Source of the DNA: a bacterium
GTDB taxonomy: Bacteria; Cyanobacteriota; Vampirovibrionia; Obscuribacterales; Obscuribacteraceae
Reading direction: 5' to 3'
DNA length: 37,347 nucleotides
Assembly (NCBI GenBank): GCA_016124935.1
Contig: WGMS01000043.1
Location: forward strand, 1 to 37,347
In this document: piece after piece, positions 17,060 to 26,751 of the stretch
Layout: the number at the start of each line of letters is the position of its first letter
Position numbering within the stretch: the stretch's first letter is position 1
Position numbers and translations under genes: made by a program
The notes under the pieces: model-generated
Databases searched by the model: none
What the model saw: the letters and a program-made list of their open reading frames with translations, nothing else
What the model was told of the DNA's origin: nothing

Positions 17060-19669
17060 CTAGCGCAGACGAAGCCAGGTGAGGAGCTTGCAGAGCCAGC
17101 GGGCCAGGAAGAATTTGCTCCGGCATTCGTCGGCTTTCTGCTCTTCGTTTCGAACTTTCTCTTCGTCCGGTGAGTTGCGACGGCAGCGTCCGCTGGTGTC
17201 GCCGATCATGCAGCATTCACCCTCTTCGGAATCATCGCAACAGCCGTCCGGATGCGTTTCGGCATTGCCATCGGTATCGGTCTGCCGGGCTGCGTGTTCG
17301 CCGTGGCCACAGCTTCCCTGGCAGCCGGATTCTACCGGGACTTCGGGCTCCGCGACAGGCTCGGTTTCATGCGAAGTTTCTGTCGACTGACGCACCTTGC
17401 GGATATAGTTCAGTGCAGAGCCTTCTTTGAACCACTCGATCTGCTCGGCGGTCATTGTATGCCGCGCTTTAATCGAGTCGATGCTGCCATCTCCATGGCG
17501 AAGCACCACCGTAACAACTTTGCCGGGGGCGAGGTCGGCAAGGCCGGTGACGGCGATGCGGTCGTCGGAGCGAATCAGGTCATAGTCGGCCGAGTCTGCG
17601 AAGGTAAGGGCTAGCACCCCTTGTTGTTTCAGGTTGGTCTCGTGAATGCGTGCAAAGCTGCGCGCGATCACAACCCGGCAGCCCAGATGTCTGGGGGACA
17701 TCGCTGCATGTTCACGGCTGGAGCCTTCGCCATAGTTCTCGTCACCGACGGACACCCAGCCGCGACCGGCAGCTTTGTACCGACGGGCGATGGTGGTGAG
17801 CTTGCCGGTTTCTCCGGTCAGGACGTTGACACCATGACCGGCGGTTTCGGAGAACATGTTGTTGGCGCCCAGAAACATGTTGTCGCTGATCTTATCGAGG
17901 TGTCCCCGAAAACGCAGCCAGGCACCGGCAGGTGAGATATGGTCGGTGGTGCATTTGCCTTCTGCTTTGAGCAGAACGAGGAGATCGTCGAGATCCTCTC
18001 CGTTCCAGCTTGCAAAAGGTGTCAGCACCGAAAGCCTCTCGCTGTCGGGCTTGAAGTCTACGGTTACCGCAGCACGCTCGCTTTCGTTCGATGGCGGCTC
18101 GATATAGCCTTCGGCGGTGGTGCTGAAGCCGAGCTTCGGCAGACCGGCTGGTGCCGGTGGCTCGAGCATGAATTCGGTACCGTCGGCAGCACGAATCGGG
18201 TCGGTGAGCGGGTTGAAAGCCAGGTCGCCGGCAAGGGCGAAAGCCGTAACTATTTCCGGGCTGGCGATGAAGGAGAGGGTCTCGGCATTACCGTCATTGC
18301 GCCGCCTGAAGTTGCGGTTGAATGAGGTGATAATCGAGTTGGCCTCGCCCTCTTCGATATCGCTCCGCTTCCACTGTCCTATGCAGGGACCGCAGGCATT
18401 GGCCAGGACCTGGGCATCGATAGCCTGGAAGGCCTCCATCTGCCCGTCTCGTTCGATGGTGAGCCGCACTTGTTCCGAGCCCGGGGTGACAAGAAAGCCG
18501 GTGCCGGCTTTGATGCCATGTGCCCGCGCCTGATTGGCCACGGCTGCTGCCCGGGTCATGTCCTCGTAAGAGGAGTTGGTGCAGCTTCCAATCAAGGCAT
18601 ACCGGAGCTTCGTCGGGTAGCCTTCTTTCAGGACCGCCTCTTTGAACTCCGAGATGGGGCGGGCCAGGTCCGGGGTGTGAGGACCGACAATGTGCGGCTC
18701 GAGTTTGTCGAGGTCTATCTCGATTACCCGATCGAAGTACATCTCCGGCACTTCCTCGACTTCTGGGTCGGCATTGAGGAAGGGGATGTAGTGGTCGGCC
18801 AGGGCGGCGATTGCCTCCCTGCCGGTGTGCCGGAGATATGCCAGGGTGTGTTCGTCGCAGGGGAAGACCGACGTGGTCGCACCCAGTTCGGCGCCCATAT
18901 TGGTGATGGTCGCTTTACCTGTGGCGCTGATGGTTCTAGCGCCGGGACCGAAGTATTCGATAATGGCGCCGGTGCCGCCCTTGACCGAAAGGATTCCAGC
19001 CAGCTTCAGGATGACGTCTTTGGGAGAAGCCCAGCCGGATAGAGAGCCGGTCAGTTTGACACCGATTAACTTAGGCCAGCGCACACCCCAGGGTTCGCCA
19101 GCCATAGTGAACGTTGCATCGGCTCCGCCGACACCGATGGCAAGCATGCCCAGACCGCCGGCGTTCGGGGTGTGGGAGTCGGTGCCGATCATGAGAGCGC
19201 CGGGGAAGGCGTACTGTTCGAGTACCACCTGGTGAATGATGCCGGCGCCGGGGTTCCAGAAACCGATGTCGTATTTGGTGCTCATGGAGCGGAGCGCGTC
19301 ATAGACCTCGTTGTTGGTGCGCAACGCCGTATCGAGGTCCAGCTGGGCGCCCAGTCTGGCCTGGATGAGGTGATCGCAGTGCACCGTCGTGGGAACGGCG
19401 ACGCGATTCATGCCGACCTGCATGAACTGCAAAAGTGCCATCTGGGCTGTGGCGTCCTGCATGGCGACACGGTCCGGCTTCAAGAAGGCGTAGGTCTCGC
19501 CCCTTGTAGGAACAGCTTCGCCGGACTCGGTGGATACCAGATGGGCGGAAAGAATTTTCTCAGCCAGGGTAAGAGGCCGATTGAAGCGAATTCTCGCTTC
19601 GCGATACTTGTTGGGTAATTCTCTGTAGATGCGAACAACATCTTCAAAAGAGACTTTTCTTTGAGTCAT
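17060..19669 (-). CDS. Aconitate hydratase with a cysteine-rich C-terminal extension
   Basis: An 869-residue aconitase. It converts citrate to isocitrate through cis-aconitate in the TCA cycle, using a [4Fe-4S] cluster. Cluster ligands are visible in GSCTNSS (C363) and NACGPCIGQ (C426, C429). Catalytic elements include [10 protein letters not shown] near 583 and [10 protein letters not shown] (651-654 SREH). The order and length of domains match the mitochondrial-type aconitase up to about residue 761. After that comes a 108-residue tail with nine cysteines ([22 protein letters not shown] and others) ending in a basic, aromatic helix ([17 protein letters not shown]). Start: ATG at 19669 with AGGTGG 8 bases upstream. 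It follows the DUF218 gene by 106 bases on the same strand. Confidence 0.96.
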   Translation of the reverse strand: MTQRKVSFEDVVRIYRELPNKYREARIRFNRPLTLAEKILSAHLVSTESGEAVPTRGETYAFLKPDRVAMQDATAQMALLQFMQVGMNRVAVPTTVHCDHLIQARLGAQLDLDTALRTNNEVYDALRSMSTKYDIGFWNPGAGIIHQVVLEQYAFPGALMIGTDSHTPNAGGLGMLAIGVGGADATFTMAGEPWGVRWPKLIGVKLTGSLSGWASPKDVILKLAGILSVKGGTGAIIEYFGPGARTISATGKATITNMGAELGATTSVFPCDEHTLAYLRHTGREAIAALADHYIPFLNADPEVEEVPEMYFDRVIEIDLDKLEPHIVGPHTPDLARPISEFKEAVLKEGYPTKLRYALIGSCTNSSYEDMTRAAAVANQARAHGIKAGTGFLVTPGSEQVRLTIERDGQMEAFQAIDAQVLANACGPCIGQWKRSDIEEGEANSIITSFNRNFRRRNDGNAETLSFIASPEIVTAFALAGDLAFNPLTDPIRAADGTEFMLEPPAPAGLPKLGFSTTAEGYIEPPSNESERAAVTVDFKPDSERLSVLTPFASWNGEDLDDLLVLLKAEGKCTTDHISPAGAWLRFRGHLDKISDNMFLGANNMFSETAGHGVNVLTGETGKLTTIARRYKAAGRGWVSVGDENYGEGSSREHAAMSPRHLGCRVVIARSFARIHETNLKQQGVLALTFADSADYDLIRSDDRIAVTGLADLAPGKVVTVVLRHGDGSIDSIKARHTMTAEQIEWFKEGSALNYIRKVRQSTETSHETEPVAEPEVPVESGCQGSCGHGEHAARQTDTDGNAETHPDGCCDDSEEGECCMIGDTSGRCRRNSPDEEKVRNEEQKADECRSKFFLARWLCKLLTWLRLR

Positions 19670-19775
19670 AGATTCCACCACCTATGGTTATGTGTTTGAA
19701 AAGGCGGAGGCGACAGTGCTTCGGATGAAGTCCGTCGCCCCCGCGGGGAGATTCAGAGAAGGCTCGGAGATCGAA

Positions 19776-20348
19776 TCAGCCTATTCTGATGATCGCCTGG
19801 TACGCCGGACTGGACTCTTCGAGCCGCATCAGGCAAGCCTTCATGTCCCCGGGCTCGACGTTCTGGAAGAACGCCCTGGCTCGCTCCAGCGCTTCATCGC
19901 TCTTCTTGTGCCTGGTCTCTTCGGACCATTCTTTGCACTGAACACCGCGCACCCGCCACTTCGGACCGAGAACTCGGCTGAAGATGAACTTCGCTCTTTC
20001 CATGTGGAAAGGCGAGGTGACGATGTATAGCGTTCCCGGAGTTTCGTTCTGCAGGAAGTAGAAGGCTGTGAGGATGGCGTTCCCCAGGGTGTTGAAGGAG
20101 TCTTCTTCGAGCATGCAGGGGGTTTCGATTCCTTGCTCTCGAACAATCTTGAGCATCGCCTCGGCTTCGCTTGTGCCGTGGGCTCCATTGTCGTCGATGG
20201 AACGATGACCAGAGAGAATCAGGGGCATCGGATGCTTGGAGACGAATTTAGCCGCTTTCAGGGCTCTCAGGCGGGTGACCGGGCTGGCTGTGCCGTCCGG
20301 CATGAGACCGCTGCCGAGAACCACTGCGATCTTGTTTCGGTCGCTCAT
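19776..20348 (-). CDS. DUF218/YdcF-like protein
   Basis: A 190-residue soluble protein of the DUF218 (YdcF/SanA/ElyC) family. Family signatures seen are IAVVLGSGL at the N-terminus, LILSGHRS, GTSEAEAM, EEDSFNTLGNA (ExxSxNTxxNA) and IVTSPFHMERA. Known family members bind nucleotide-like ligands or act in envelope maintenance; the reaction is generally unclear. No signal peptide or membrane segment is present, unlike SanA and ElyC. Start: ATG at 20348 with only a weak AAAGAG site. It is co-oriented with, and 106 bases ahead of, the aconitase gene. Confidence 0.85.
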   Translation of the reverse strand: MSDRNKIAVVLGSGLMPDGTASPVTRLRALKAAKFVSKHPMPLILSGHRSIDDNGAHGTSEAEAMLKIVREQGIETPCMLEEDSFNTLGNAILTAFYFLQNETPGTLYIVTSPFHMERAKFIFSRVLGPKWRVRGVQCKEWSEETRHKKSDEALERARAFFQNVEPGDMKACLMRLEESSPAYQAIIRIG

Positions 20349-20855
20349 TGCTATGTACTCTTTCTAGAGAACAAGCGCCACCGCATGTAATGCATTGGTG
20401 ACGCTTCTGCTTTCAAAAATTCGGAAGTTCTACTGGGAATCAGGGACTGGCTCGTAGCAACGTGTATCTCTCTAAGCACTGTGGAGTGCAAATAATCATC
20501 TTGATTAGCGGAAGAAATATACGGTTCGAGTTCTAAATTCCGAATAGAAAACTGAAAAAAGCAAATTCAGAATATTCTGAATACTTGACTGTCTTCCAGA
20601 GAGATAAGTACGTATTTAGGGCTTGGCAGCCCGATGGTTGTCGAGAGTCCGGTGGTTGTCAAAATTTGATTGAGTCCATTCCAAAGGCTTTTCGGCTGTC
20701 AGTCCCTCTCTTGACAGCGCCGGTTGGTCTAGATTAGACCGCTCGCAGAGCTGCCACATCATGACAAGGCGCGCTTCACGCCGGTGCTTATCGCAGTTCT
20801 TATTTGGGCCGGGGGCCTCCGGGGTATATTCTGGATAGTTTTAGATGAGGCAGTG
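20349..20855. other. Divergent intergenic region
   Basis: No gene. It separates the DUF218 gene (-) and a secreted protein gene (+). It holds TTGACA (20711-20716) followed by the inverted repeat GGTCTA-GAT-TAGACC (20726-20740). Short open frames here are not supported. Confidence 0.5.
20711..20740 (+). promoter_or_regulatory. Candidate promoter with overlapping inverted repeat
   Basis: A consensus -35 TTGACA (20711-20716) is followed 17 bases later by a weak TTAGAC. The perfect 6-bp inverted repeat GGTCTA-GAT-TAGACC (20726-20740) covers the likely -10 zone, so a regulator could block it. It lies about 115 bases upstream of the gene at 20856. Confidence 0.35.
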
Positions 20856-21593
20856 ATGACCCGTTTTCTTCTGGCATTATCCCTCCTGCTCCTGGCAGGT
20901 TATCCTGCCCAGGCAGAGCAGAGCGTTGCCGAACTCAACGACCTGGGCGTGGCTGCCTACAAAAAGAAAAACTACCAGGAAGCTGAACGCGTTTTGCGTT
21001 CTGCTCTGGATAAGGCGAACAAGGACAATCAGGAGAGGCTAGAGGTTTTGAACAATCTCTGGGTGACTTATATCCGCCTGAACGATGATACTAATGCCTC
21101 CAAAATGAAAAGTGAGTTCGATAAGCTGAATCAGAGGCTGGAGCAACCGCCTGATATAGAGTTTTCTTCGGTGGATGATCGGTCCAGAAAGATAAAGGGA
21201 CCTATTCAGGTTCAGGTTCAGGCTCAGCTTCAGGACGATTCTGCTGGAAAGGGAGATTTTAAGCCGGTGGCTGCTCGCCGAGAGCTGAGCGTCAGCGGAC
21301 TTTCTCTGCTTTTCAAAGGCGGAAAGTATTATGTGGAAGGACTCTTGATCAACCGCACAAGAAAACGGTTGCGCAGTGTCACCGTCGATATGGAGCTTAC
21401 CCTCGATGATGCCACCGAAGAGTTCGAGACGATTTTCTTAAAAGGCATAGGTCCTGAAACCTCTAAGAGTTTCGAGAAAGGCATAGAAATCGAGAGCAAA
21501 ACAGCCAAGCCTGTCATGGCGACTGTGATCAAGATCAACAGCCTCGATTTCGAGAGTTTCGACATGTATAAGCCCATGCGGAAGAGCAAGTAG
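20856..21593 (+). CDS. Secreted TPR-containing protein
   Basis: A 245-residue protein with a clean signal peptide (MTRFLLALSLLLLAGYPAQA, cleavage after AQA). One or two TPR-like repeats follow (ELNDLGVAAYKKKNYQEAERVLR and the next helix pair). A Gln-rich strip (IQVQVQAQLQDD) comes from a CAGGTT tandem repeat. The C-terminal domain is probably beta-rich (LLFKGGKYYVEGLLINRTRKRLRSV and on). ATG at 20856 gives the signal peptide at the N-terminus; the longer frame adds an implausible leader. Inferred: a periplasmic interaction protein of unknown partner. Confidence 0.82.
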   Translation: MTRFLLALSLLLLAGYPAQAEQSVAELNDLGVAAYKKKNYQEAERVLRSALDKANKDNQERLEVLNNLWVTYIRLNDDTNASKMKSEFDKLNQRLEQPPDIEFSSVDDRSRKIKGPIQVQVQAQLQDDSAGKGDFKPVAARRELSVSGLSLLFKGGKYYVEGLLINRTRKRLRSVTVDMELTLDDATEEFETIFLKGIGPETSKSFEKGIEIESKTAKPVMATVIKINSLDFESFDMYKPMRKSK

Positions 21594-21836
21594 ACCCGCT
21601 TTCCCCCCACTATTGATACGGACAAATGCGATTAAACTGTGACGGAGCTAGCTCTTTGGGTTCTTAACTATGGGAAGATCACGGTAGATTTCCGGACCGC
21701 ACTTAAGTATTATTAACTGGTGCCCGGCAGTTTTTGAATTATCATCAGATGTCATGGGCGCGCTAGAAGCTAAATAGAGAGGCGGTCATCAATTTGTCAG
21801 GACCGTGCTATGAAAAGCTCAAGAGGAAGAACCGAG

Positions 21837-22361
21837 ATGAACAAGAAATCGACCAGGAAAAATAGACTCGAAACCTTATTTGGCGTGGCTTTGGCAGTAT
21901 CGCTGTTAGGTTTCCTCAGTGCCGGTTCAGCCCAGGCTGAATCTATGTCCGGCGGCGTTTTTGGCGGTTCCTCTGCGTCCAACTCCGGAGGACCGGATCA
22001 TTCTTCGGCGTTCACCCACGCTTCTTCTCTGGGGCACACCATGGGTAATACCCATCAGAATTCAAACACCAACGGCATCGGGCCTGCCCATAGCTATTCC
22101 GGACGAAATTACGCCTTGCCAGGCACTCCCGGCACCGGATTCAGCACCCATCAGAGTTATTACACTGGTAACAACAACGGCAGCTACAGTTCGACCCCGA
22201 CCAGCAACGCCCAGGGTCCGGCAAATCCGACTCCCTCGGCAAACTATCAACCAGCGGTGCGCAACTATATCGGGCAGAACACCGGCAGCACCAGTGCAAC
22301 CACCACATATTCCTGGGGCATAAACAGCAGGCTTCTGAAGACCAACACGATTCATCGCTGA
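21837..22361 (+). CDS. Secreted Ser/Asn/Gly-rich low-complexity protein
   Basis: A 174-residue protein with a signal peptide (basic KKSTRKNR, then FGVALAVSLLGFLSAGSAQA, cleavage after AQA). The mature chain is almost entirely low-complexity, rich in Ser, Asn, Gly, Thr and Pro, with spaced tyrosines. Such chains are often surface or matrix components. No enzymatic motif is seen. Start: ATG at 21837 has AGAGGAAG 8 bases upstream; an in-frame ATG at 21810 with AGGA is an alternative and only lengthens the basic region. Confidence 0.75.
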   Translation: MNKKSTRKNRLETLFGVALAVSLLGFLSAGSAQAESMSGGVFGGSSASNSGGPDHSSAFTHASSLGHTMGNTHQNSNTNGIGPAHSYSGRNYALPGTPGTGFSTHQSYYTGNNNGSYSSTPTSNAQGPANPTPSANYQPAVRNYIGQNTGSTSATTTYSWGINSRLLKTNTIHR

Positions 22362-22418
22362 GCCAATACATTAGTCGAACGGTTCAGACAGGTCGAAAGA
22401 GCCGGATAAAGCAGTTTG

Positions 22419-22445
22419 AAGCCCACTTTCCTCGAAGGTGGGTTT
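22419..22445 (+). terminator. Possible terminator hairpin
   Basis: AAGCCCACTTTC (22419-22430) pairs with GAAGGTGGGTTT (22434-22445), with two G-T wobbles, around a 3-base loop. The following T-run is poor (CGTGTTT). It lies between the low-complexity protein and the GNAT gene, so it could be a terminator or an attenuator. Confidence 0.45.
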
Positions 22446-22467
22446 CGTGTTTGGAGACGAATCGGGT

Positions 22468-23001
22468 ATGAACAATAAGACAGAGTTGCGCCTTCTTCTG
22501 GCGAAGGACGCAGCTGTTTATTCAGCTCTGAGGTTGAGGGCATTAAAAGAAGAGCCCGGAGCTTTTGGTGGCTCTTATGAAGAGTCGAAGAGTCTTTCGC
22601 TCGAAGAAGTAAGGGATCGAATAGTAGAGAGCGAGAACGCTTTTGTGGTCGGCGCTTTTCAAAAGGATTCTCAGTCTATGGTCGGCATGGCCGGATTCTT
22701 TCGTCGGCGCGGTCTTAAATTGCGACACAAAGGAGAGATCTGGGGCATGTACACCGCGCCGGAGGTAAGGGGGCAGGGGCTTGGTCGGGCTCTATTGAAC
22801 GAGGTGATTGAACGGGCTTTTGCAATGCCTGGTCTGGAGGAGATTTTGATCACGGTAGTAGTCGGCAATAAAGAAGCTTCAAAGCTCTATGAGTCTGTCG
22901 GCTTTGTACAGTACGGCATTGAGGCCCGGGCGCTTATGCTGAAGGAAGGAAACAGAGAAGAATACTATGATGAGAGTCTCATGTCACTGCGGCTTAGATA
23001 G
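22468..23001 (+). CDS. GNAT-family N-acetyltransferase
   Basis: A 177-residue acetyltransferase. The acetyl-CoA loop is APEVRGQGLGRALLNEVIERA (RGQGLGRAL near residues 100-108). It is followed by ITVVVGNKEASKLYESVGFVQYG, the standard NxxAxxLYExxGF element. The N-terminal part (SALRLRALKEEPGAFGGSYEE) is typical of small-substrate GNATs. The acceptor is unknown. Start: ATG at 22468 with GGAG 11 bases upstream; an upstream GTG lies inside the preceding hairpin and is less likely. Confidence 0.92.
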   Translation: MNNKTELRLLLAKDAAVYSALRLRALKEEPGAFGGSYEESKSLSLEEVRDRIVESENAFVVGAFQKDSQSMVGMAGFFRRRGLKLRHKGEIWGMYTAPEVRGQGLGRALLNEVIERAFAMPGLEEILITVVVGNKEASKLYESVGFVQYGIEARALMLKEGNREEYYDESLMSLRLR

Positions 23002-23125
23002 CTCTTTCCGGTGGCTTTTGTCCTCTTCTTGAAAACCAGGGTAAACCCGGTTGATTTCGACCGGCAGCGCAATAGACTGGAGAGAGTTCTTTTGCGTTAG
23101 TGCGTTGGTAAATTGAGGTGTTTCT

Positions 23126-25240
23126 ATGACTTTAGATCATAGCGGCGCCCTGTCTCGTCGAATCGAGATGGGGTTGCGGCTGCCCTTTGGTGTCAGCGGC
23201 GGTGCCAGTGAGCCTGTACTGGTTCGACATCGTGACGGTAACCTTGGCAGGGTGCTGGAGATAAGTGGTTTGAGCGCCGGGGATTTTTTGACGATAACGC
23301 GAAGGCAAGAGTTGGCCTGTGCTCTGGGAAGCATTTTGCAGCTGTGCAAGCTGGATTTGAAGCTTGTATTCAGACCGTATGCTACCGGCAAGTCTGGTAA
23401 CGGTATGATGATCGTAAGCCTCAGTGGCTCGTCTAGAGTGCTTGACCGGGGGCGCAAAGCGCGTGTTGCTGTTCTAGACGAAAGGCTCTTGAAGCTGCGC
23501 CGCTATCTAGACCGAATGGCCGCCTATACTAGACCGCTTTCCACCCAGGAATTTTTGAAAGAGACAAGAAGAGAGCTTGCACCGTTCATAGAGCAGGAGG
23601 CAGAACCTCTGGAAAGGGCTGGTTTTCTTTCTCTTCCCGGTCTAGAGACCCGGGAGCTTGATAGGGCGAACATGGCCAGAGTAGGAAGTAAATTTGTTTC
23701 GACCAGAGTCTTTGATGAGGCTGGTAAGGCGCATTGCGATCTCGACAAGCTGGCAGAGGGTACTTCGGTAGTGGTCGTCATTCAATCTCTCGAAAACGAA
23801 GCAGACTATCTGATTCTCTCTAGTAAGCGTAAAGGGAAAGAGGAGAATCGCGTGCTCCAGGCCCTAGCCAGGACTCTTGGCGAGCAGTCGCGTGGAGCTG
23901 TCGGCGTATCTGTCTATCTTCAGACCTGCGCGGATTCTAGAGAGTGCCTGGATCTGAAGAAGAAAAATTTGGATGGTGAATCTGCCGATCAGTATTCACT
24001 GAGGCTGATGAATCGCCAGGTCGCTGCCTGGAAAGCGTCTTTGCTGGGCTCACCCGCCCTGCCGCCGGACTCGTCAGTGTTTGCGACTTTACAATGCACC
24101 GACCTGGAAGAGTTGCCTCTATTAGATGCCGTTTGCGATCTGGAAGCGGGCCCATCGCCGGTATTGCTTGGCCGGGGCGCTTTCTGGAACAAAGAAGTGA
24201 GATTCAATCCCTTTTTGAAAGGTAGATACCGCTCTATCCTGGCAATGCCGGCTTCCGGACTGGGCCCTTTTGCCGGAGGAAACAACTTTCAGAATATGAT
24301 GCCGTATACGGTGCTGTCTCTTGCAAGCGGGTCTGACCCAAGTCGAAATCGAGGCGGTGAATATGGAGTCGACTTCGACCCTCTGTCTTCTGGGGAGAGG
24401 GCTGTGGTCAATCCCTGTGAACTACCCGGCAGTTTCGACGGTGGTCAATGTCCTGCGCCTGACAAGTATAAACTCAAGTTTCTGGTTAATTTGATAGAGC
24501 AGATCCTTTCTGCCGACTGCCTTAGAAAAGGCGGAATTTCCTCTGGTGCTATCGAAAGTAGTATAAAACGCGCCTATGGCAGGGCGGCGAAAGAGAAGCG
24601 TTTTCCCCGTTTATCCGAGTTGCTTCACTATCTGCCGGAACCACTACCGGCGCCGCTTCTGGCAGAATTTCGCGCATTTTTCGAGGGGGCTGCAGGCAGA
24701 TGTTTCAATGGCGAGACGACTCTGTCTTTGATGCCCGGGCGCCTCAACAGGGTGATTTTGCCAAATTCATTGCGATCTCAAAAACGTCTTCTTATCGAAT
24801 TGATCATGATCGACTATGCATCTCGCTTCAAGGATGTGGCTGGTCTTGTCTGTCTTGTTCCTTCCATCGACAATCTAGTCTGTTATGAAGCCGGTCGGGA
24901 TCTGCTTTTAAATGCTTTATTAAATTCAAGCGGTGAGGACATCTTCTGGGGGTTGTCCATGGATGATTCTATCGGGTCACTCCGCCGTCTGGGAGCGCGA
25001 GAGATTCTCTCTTCTCTGGGAGCGGTTCTTATCGAGCCGACAGAGATGAGTGAAGAACTATGCGAAATCCTTACTCTGACCAGGGCAGAAAAGCGCGCCC
25101 TGACCGGCGGCAGAAGAGTCCTGAGAACCCTGGGTTCAAGCACCGTGCTTGCGTATGGTCAGGCTGACGGGCTCTCTATCTCTAGATCTGCCAGGCTTTC
25201 ATGGGCCAGCATTTCTCCCACGGTTTTGAAACGCGCTTGA
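23126..25240 (+). CDS. Large protein of unknown function, possibly a degenerate VirB4-like ATPase
   Basis: A 704-residue soluble protein. No family can be named with confidence. Its layout faintly resembles VirB4/TraC conjugation ATPases: an N-terminal region with FLTITRRQELACALGSIL and KLVFRPY, then a segment GGEYGVDFDPLSSGERAVVNPCELPG (near 410-435), then a C-terminal helical domain. However, the Walker A (GxxGxGKS) expected before that segment is absent. The Walker B region is also unrecognisable (GLVCLVPSIDNLVC). If related, it has lost ATP hydrolysis. Start: ATG at 23126 with GAGG 7-8 bases upstream. Its last 82 bases overlap the convergent kinase gene. No other secretion genes are nearby. 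Confidence 0.75.
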   Translation: MTLDHSGALSRRIEMGLRLPFGVSGGASEPVLVRHRDGNLGRVLEISGLSAGDFLTITRRQELACALGSILQLCKLDLKLVFRPYATGKSGNGMMIVSLSGSSRVLDRGRKARVAVLDERLLKLRRYLDRMAAYTRPLSTQEFLKETRRELAPFIEQEAEPLERAGFLSLPGLETRELDRANMARVGSKFVSTRVFDEAGKAHCDLDKLAEGTSVVVVIQSLENEADYLILSSKRKGKEENRVLQALARTLGEQSRGAVGVSVYLQTCADSRECLDLKKKNLDGESADQYSLRLMNRQVAAWKASLLGSPALPPDSSVFATLQCTDLEELPLLDAVCDLEAGPSPVLLGRGAFWNKEVRFNPFLKGRYRSILAMPASGLGPFAGGNNFQNMMPYTVLSLASGSDPSRNRGGEYGVDFDPLSSGERAVVNPCELPGSFDGGQCPAPDKYKLKFLVNLIEQILSADCLRKGGISSGAIESSIKRAYGRAAKEKRFPRLSELLHYLPEPLPAPLLAEFRAFFEGAAGRCFNGETTLSLMPGRLNRVILPNSLRSQKRLLIELIMIDYASRFKDVAGLVCLVPSIDNLVCYEAGRDLLLNALLNSSGEDIFWGLSMDDSIGSLRRLGAREILSSLGAVLIEPTEMSEELCEILTLTRAEKRALTGGRRVLRTLGSSTVLAYGQADGLSISRSARLSWASISPTVLKRA

Positions 25241-26751
25241 GCATCAGGGGCGGTGGCGTGAGCGACCAGATCGTCTGTGGCGTCGCTTACATCTGGTTTT
25301 GTGTTTTTAGGATGTGAAGCGGTGATAGGCTCTGGATCCTCTGCGGTGAGAAGCCAGTGCAGGGTGCAGCCCAGGGCGTAGATATCGCTCTGAATGGTGG
25401 CTTTGCCTCGAAACTGTTCCGGCGGAATGTAAGAGTGTTTACCCACCACGGTGGAGGTCTCGAAGCCTTCTCTTTGCTCCGCCACGTTGAAGTCGATGAG
25501 CACCAGGTTACCGTCCGGTTTTAGCATGAGATTATCGGGAGTGAAGTCTCGATGCAGGAGAGGTGGTGACTGGCTGTGGAGATAGCCCAGGATATCCGCC
25601 ATCTGACCAGCAAGCTTCAACACGCCGGTCTCTTCCATGGGGCCGCTTTCGGTAATGAGCCTGCGCAGCGAGAATCCGTCTATATAGTCCAGGCAGATAT
25701 AGGCTTTGTGTCCTTCGCTGAACACATCAAGACAGTGAACTATCTGTTCGTGGTCAAGCTTCTGAAGCAGTTCGGCTTCTCGTTTGACGTTCTCCAGAGC
25801 CCTTTTGCGAATCTGGGCACCACCTGCCACCGGTAGGACAATCTCTTTGAGGGCGATTGTTTTTGATGGTAAGCTATTGTCTGTGTCTGTGGTCTCGCCT
25901 TTATAAGTCACGGCGTGACCGCCGGCGGCGAGAATCTGGATGATCTTGTACTTGCCCCCGCCGACTACGCTGTCCGGCGGAAGCGGCTCCAGCAGTTGAG
26001 AGGCACGGGTGCCGTCGAATTGCTCCAGCCAAATTTCCGTATAGCTTCGGTCGCCGCCTTCGGTCAGCTTTTCGCTGATGCTTTTATCAAAGCTCTCTTC
26101 CGGCAAAAAGTGTTTTATCGAGGCGACAAAGGCGGGAATGTCGTCCTGGTTTATGAAAGAGCCAAGGTCCAGTCTTATGGTGCGGCTGTGGCTGGTCGGT
26201 TTTTTGTGGTGGAGACCGAAGAGCCAGAGTTTTCCTACAAAGTCCTTGACCGCCTTTTCAGAGTTGGACACATCCACGGTTATATCCAGAGAGGTGCTGG
26301 AGTCCATGCCGTAGAATTTCATCGAGAGAGACTGATAGGTATCCGAGCTGGCGTAGTCTATGTTCTGCCAGGGAATCCATGGACTGGAATAGGTCTTGAA
26401 GAAGTGTGCCCAGTGCAGTCTGATACCTTGCTTCCCCGATTGGATGGCGGTCGGTCCCAGATAGCGTATGAGCCTTGCCAGCAAAAGCGGCATAAGCACA
26501 ATGTAGATTACAATCACCGACAAATTGGCGCTTCTCACCCCCAGGAAACTGGAGATTACAAACATGAGCGAAAATATGACCGTGTAATAACCAAGCATTT
26601 GCAAAAGCAGTTTCTTGCGATTTTTTCGGGTCGCTTCGCGTCCTTTGTTCTTCTCGGAGCGATAAGCGCTGTAGAGCGCGAGAACCTCGTGCTCCCCTTT
26701 TTCCGGTTCCGGCAAGCCCTCCGGGGTCGGTAATGCTGGTAGGAATCTCAC
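25159..26751 (-). CDS. Membrane Ser/Thr protein kinase with DFN motif
   Basis: A 530-residue protein with two transmembrane segments (about 48-70 and 75-97), a beta-rich middle domain (about 105-215) and a C-terminal Hanks-type kinase (about 265-520). Kinase residues seen are the lysine at 302 (TIALKEI), HRDFTPDN at 400-407 and IDFN at 419-422 in place of DFG, followed by YIPPEQF and SDIYALG. The magnesium-binding aspartate is retained, so it may still be active, but the glycine loop (AAGGHAVTY) is degenerate. It starts with GTG at 26751, overlapping the preceding gene's stop by four bases (GTGA), so the pair is translationally coupled. Its 3' end overlaps the convergent gene at 25240. Confidence 0.9.
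   Translation of the reverse strand: MRFLPALPTPEGLPEPEKGEHEVLALYSAYRSEKNKGREATRKNRKKLLLQMLGYYTVIFSLMFVISSFLGVRSANLSVIVIYIVLMPLLLARLIRYLGPTAIQSGKQGIRLHWAHFFKTYSSPWIPWQNIDYASSDTYQSLSMKFYGMDSSTSLDITVDVSNSEKAVKDFVGKLWLFGLHHKKPTSHSRTIRLDLGSFINQDDIPAFVASIKHFLPEESFDKSISEKLTEGGDRSYTEIWLEQFDGTRASQLLEPLPPDSVVGGGKYKIIQILAAGGHAVTYKGETTDTDNSLPSKTIALKEIVLPVAGGAQIRKRALENVKREAELLQKLDHEQIVHCLDVFSEGHKAYICLDYIDGFSLRRLITESGPMEETGVLKLAGQMADILGYLHSQSPPLLHRDFTPDNLMLKPDGNLVLIDFNVAEQREGFETSTVVGKHSYIPPEQFRGKATIQSDIYALGCTLHWLLTAEDPEPITASHPKNTKPDVSDATDDLVAHATAPDAQARFKTVGEMLAHESLADLEIESPSA

Noticed and set aside
21206..21235. CAGGTT tandem repeat
   Set aside because: It is in frame inside the secreted TPR gene and encodes a Gln-rich strip; this is not a CRISPR or mobile element.
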